Below are positions 6,570-7,318 of a stretch of 7,318 nucleotides of DNA, in pieces. The position numbers and the translations under genes are program-made. The stretch's first letter is position 1; every line of letters starts with the position of its first letter. This stretch comes from Chlamydiota bacterium (GTDB taxonomy: Bacteria > Chlamydiota > Chlamydiia > Chlamydiales > JAJFMK01), in assembly GCA_021772215.1 (NCBI GenBank), contig JAJFMK010000232.1, positions 1 to 7,318 of the forward strand. The letters are read 5' to 3'. The notes below the pieces were generated by a model. The model made no database searches, was not told the DNA's origin, and saw nothing but the letters and a program-made list of their open reading frames with translations.

Positions 6570-7035
6570 TTAAGCTTTGACTAACTTTAGCTGGTCGTTG
6601 AGCTGGTAGTTTTGATGGTTTGATCTTATGAGTTCGGATTGTACTCTGACAGTCTCTTCATATTGTGGGCTAAATCCAGCATGTGCGCCTCGTCCGTTAA
6701 CGACCATTGCTGGCTGTACAGTAAGGTGGTGATCTCTTGTGACGCCGGTAATCTTTCTCTCAAGGAAGTACGCTTGCGCTTTAAGCTGTGAATTGGCACC
6801 GAAAGTCTTCAACATCTCAACAACAGCATCATTGCCATTTTTAGCGGCTACCATGATCGGTGTCCCCTTAAAGACCGTTACCTTCCAGTTATGCTCTGTG
6901 CTAAGGTAGCCCGCATCGCTATTGAATGTTGGTCCACTATTTCCACGGTCGAAGTAGGGTATATCGAGTGCGGCTCCTTTTCCGATCATCGCTTGAGCTC
7001 TGGCGGTATTTCCTCTTGAAATTGCCTCGGCAAGT
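6570..7035 (-). pseudogene. Ankyrin-repeat protein gene, 5' end missing
   Basis: This is the C-terminal part of an ankyrin-repeat protein, a protein-protein interaction scaffold common among host-associated bacteria. The first ATG (6987-6989) would give 139 aa, but the frame stays open for 15 further codons up to 7034 and reads KLAEAISRGNTARAQA, the first helix pair of an ankyrin repeat that continues into IGKGAALD. A second repeat follows (GTPIMVAAKNGNDAVVEMLKTFGAN, residues 42-66 from that ATG), after an insert of about 28 residues. The upstream extension has no start codon, and the frame meets a stop 6 bases inside the 52-bp repeat. The break thus coincides with the repeat edge, so the gene was most likely truncated by insertion or rearrangement. 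A short functional protein from the internal ATG is possible, but it would start in mid-repeat and has no clear ribosome-binding site. Confidence 0.7.
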
Positions 7036-7087
7036 TTTATCTACGACGCCGTAAAACCCTTCCGTTCAGGGGAGGGATATAAGGCGC
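7036..7087 (+). repeat. 52-bp inverted repeat, right copy (IS200/IS605-end-like hairpin)
   Basis: Identical in all 52 bases to the reverse complement of 2655-2706. On this strand the parts are CGCC (7047-7050), GTAAAA, CCCTTCC (7057-7063), a loop of 6, GGGAGGG (7070-7076), ATATAA, and GGCG (7083-7086). The left edge is the point where the ankyrin reading frame breaks off. The sequence beyond GGCGC differs from that beyond the other copy, as expected if GGCGC is close to the true end of the element. Confidence 0.9.
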
Positions 7088-7234
7088 TCTCCTATAATTC
7101 TGGAGATTTTTGGTGTTCAATATCGGTGAATGATCTTCGGAGTACTTCCGTAAGTTTCTGCAAAATAACTAAGAAATCAAAAACTTTGGCTTCGTAAACT
7201 GTATTGTTTAGCCTCAAAGATTAAGCAAATATTC

Positions 7235-7264
7235 ATCATAACACATTGGTCTACTGTGTGTTAA
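7235..7264 (-). promoter_or_regulatory. Candidate leftward promoter overlapping an inverted repeat
   Basis: On the minus strand TTAACA (plus 7259-7264) and TATGAT (7235-7240) are 18 bases apart, each matching the sigma70 consensus at five of six positions. Transcription would run left into the 52-bp repeat and the ankyrin remnant. A 7-bp inverted repeat, TAACACA (7239-7245) with TGTGTTA (7257-7263), occupies the spacer and the box edges. This would suit repressor binding, but the arms are short. Confidence 0.4.
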
Positions 7265-7269
7265 GTTCA

Positions 7270-7298
7270 TTGACATATTCATAAATCAGACATATAAT
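7270..7298 (+). promoter_or_regulatory. Perfect-consensus sigma70 promoter pointing out of the window
   Basis: TTGACA (7270-7275) and TATAAT (7293-7298) are separated by exactly 17 bases, the ideal arrangement. Transcription should start near 7305. A GAGGA ribosome-binding-like sequence at 7313-7317 suggests that a coding sequence begins just past the window edge. Alternatively ATGs at 7301 and 7305 could start a nearly leaderless frame. A strong promoter like this usually drives a highly expressed protein or RNA gene. Confidence 0.8.
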
Positions 7299-7318
7299 AG
7301 ATGTATGGTTGTGAGGAA

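Noticed and set aside
7170..7241. A 19-codon minus-strand frame starting near the leftward promoter
   Set aside because: It is too short, without a ribosome-binding site or any recognisable sequence, and further stops follow in frame.
1..7318. CRISPR arrays, tRNA or rRNA genes
   Set aside because: No regularly spaced short repeats and no cloverleaf or rRNA-like sequence were seen on either strand.

Overview
The window looks like a chromosomal piece of a chlamydia-like bacterium (phylum Chlamydiota, probably an environmental, Parachlamydiales-type lineage). The reasons are: a rodA gene next to a single-domain biotin protein ligase gene (from memory, birA and rodA are also neighbours in Chlamydia trachomatis), a very large unrecognised helical protein, an ankyrin-repeat gene remnant, and moderate GC content. 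The assignment is inference; no rRNA or other marker gene is present.

Layout. Positions 1-909 hold an unrecognised acidic protein gene on the + strand, possibly cut by the window edge. It converges on, and overlaps by 18 bases, a minus-strand pair: rodA (1318-2454) followed after 3 bases by a 140-aa beta-rich protein gene (892-1314). A 415-base gap (2455-2869) separates rodA from the divergent birA. It holds a small palindrome in front of rodA, candidate promoters, the first copy of a 52-bp repeat, and a 27-bp palindrome. Then birA (2870-3610) and a 967-aa unknown protein gene (3621-6524) form a tight two-gene unit. It ends at a strong bidirectional terminator (6530-6560), shared with a minus-strand ankyrin-repeat gene remnant (6570-7035). 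That remnant is cut exactly where the second, inverted copy of the 52-bp repeat begins (7036-7087). The last 231 bases carry no gene. They hold a perfect-consensus sigma70 promoter pointing out of the window, a candidate divergent promoter, and an inverted repeat between them.

How the parts work together. RodA is a peptidoglycan glycosyltransferase of the SEDS family. BirA attaches biotin to the carrier protein of acetyl-CoA carboxylase, for fatty-acid synthesis. The 140-aa protein has no ribosome-binding site of its own and is probably made by coupling to rodA. The 967-aa protein is made with BirA but shows no link to biotin; its Ser/Thr/Gly-rich N-terminus would fit a secreted host-directed protein, which is speculation.

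The most notable structure is the 52-bp perfect inverted repeat, which folds into a hairpin (7-bp stem, 6x6 internal loop, 4-bp outer stem). It resembles the conserved 3'-end hairpin of IS200/IS605-type (TnpB-associated) elements, yet no transposase is present. It brackets about 4.3 kb (birA, the 967-aa gene and the ankyrin remnant), which suggests either a dispersed non-autonomous element at two sites or the endpoints of a past rearrangement.
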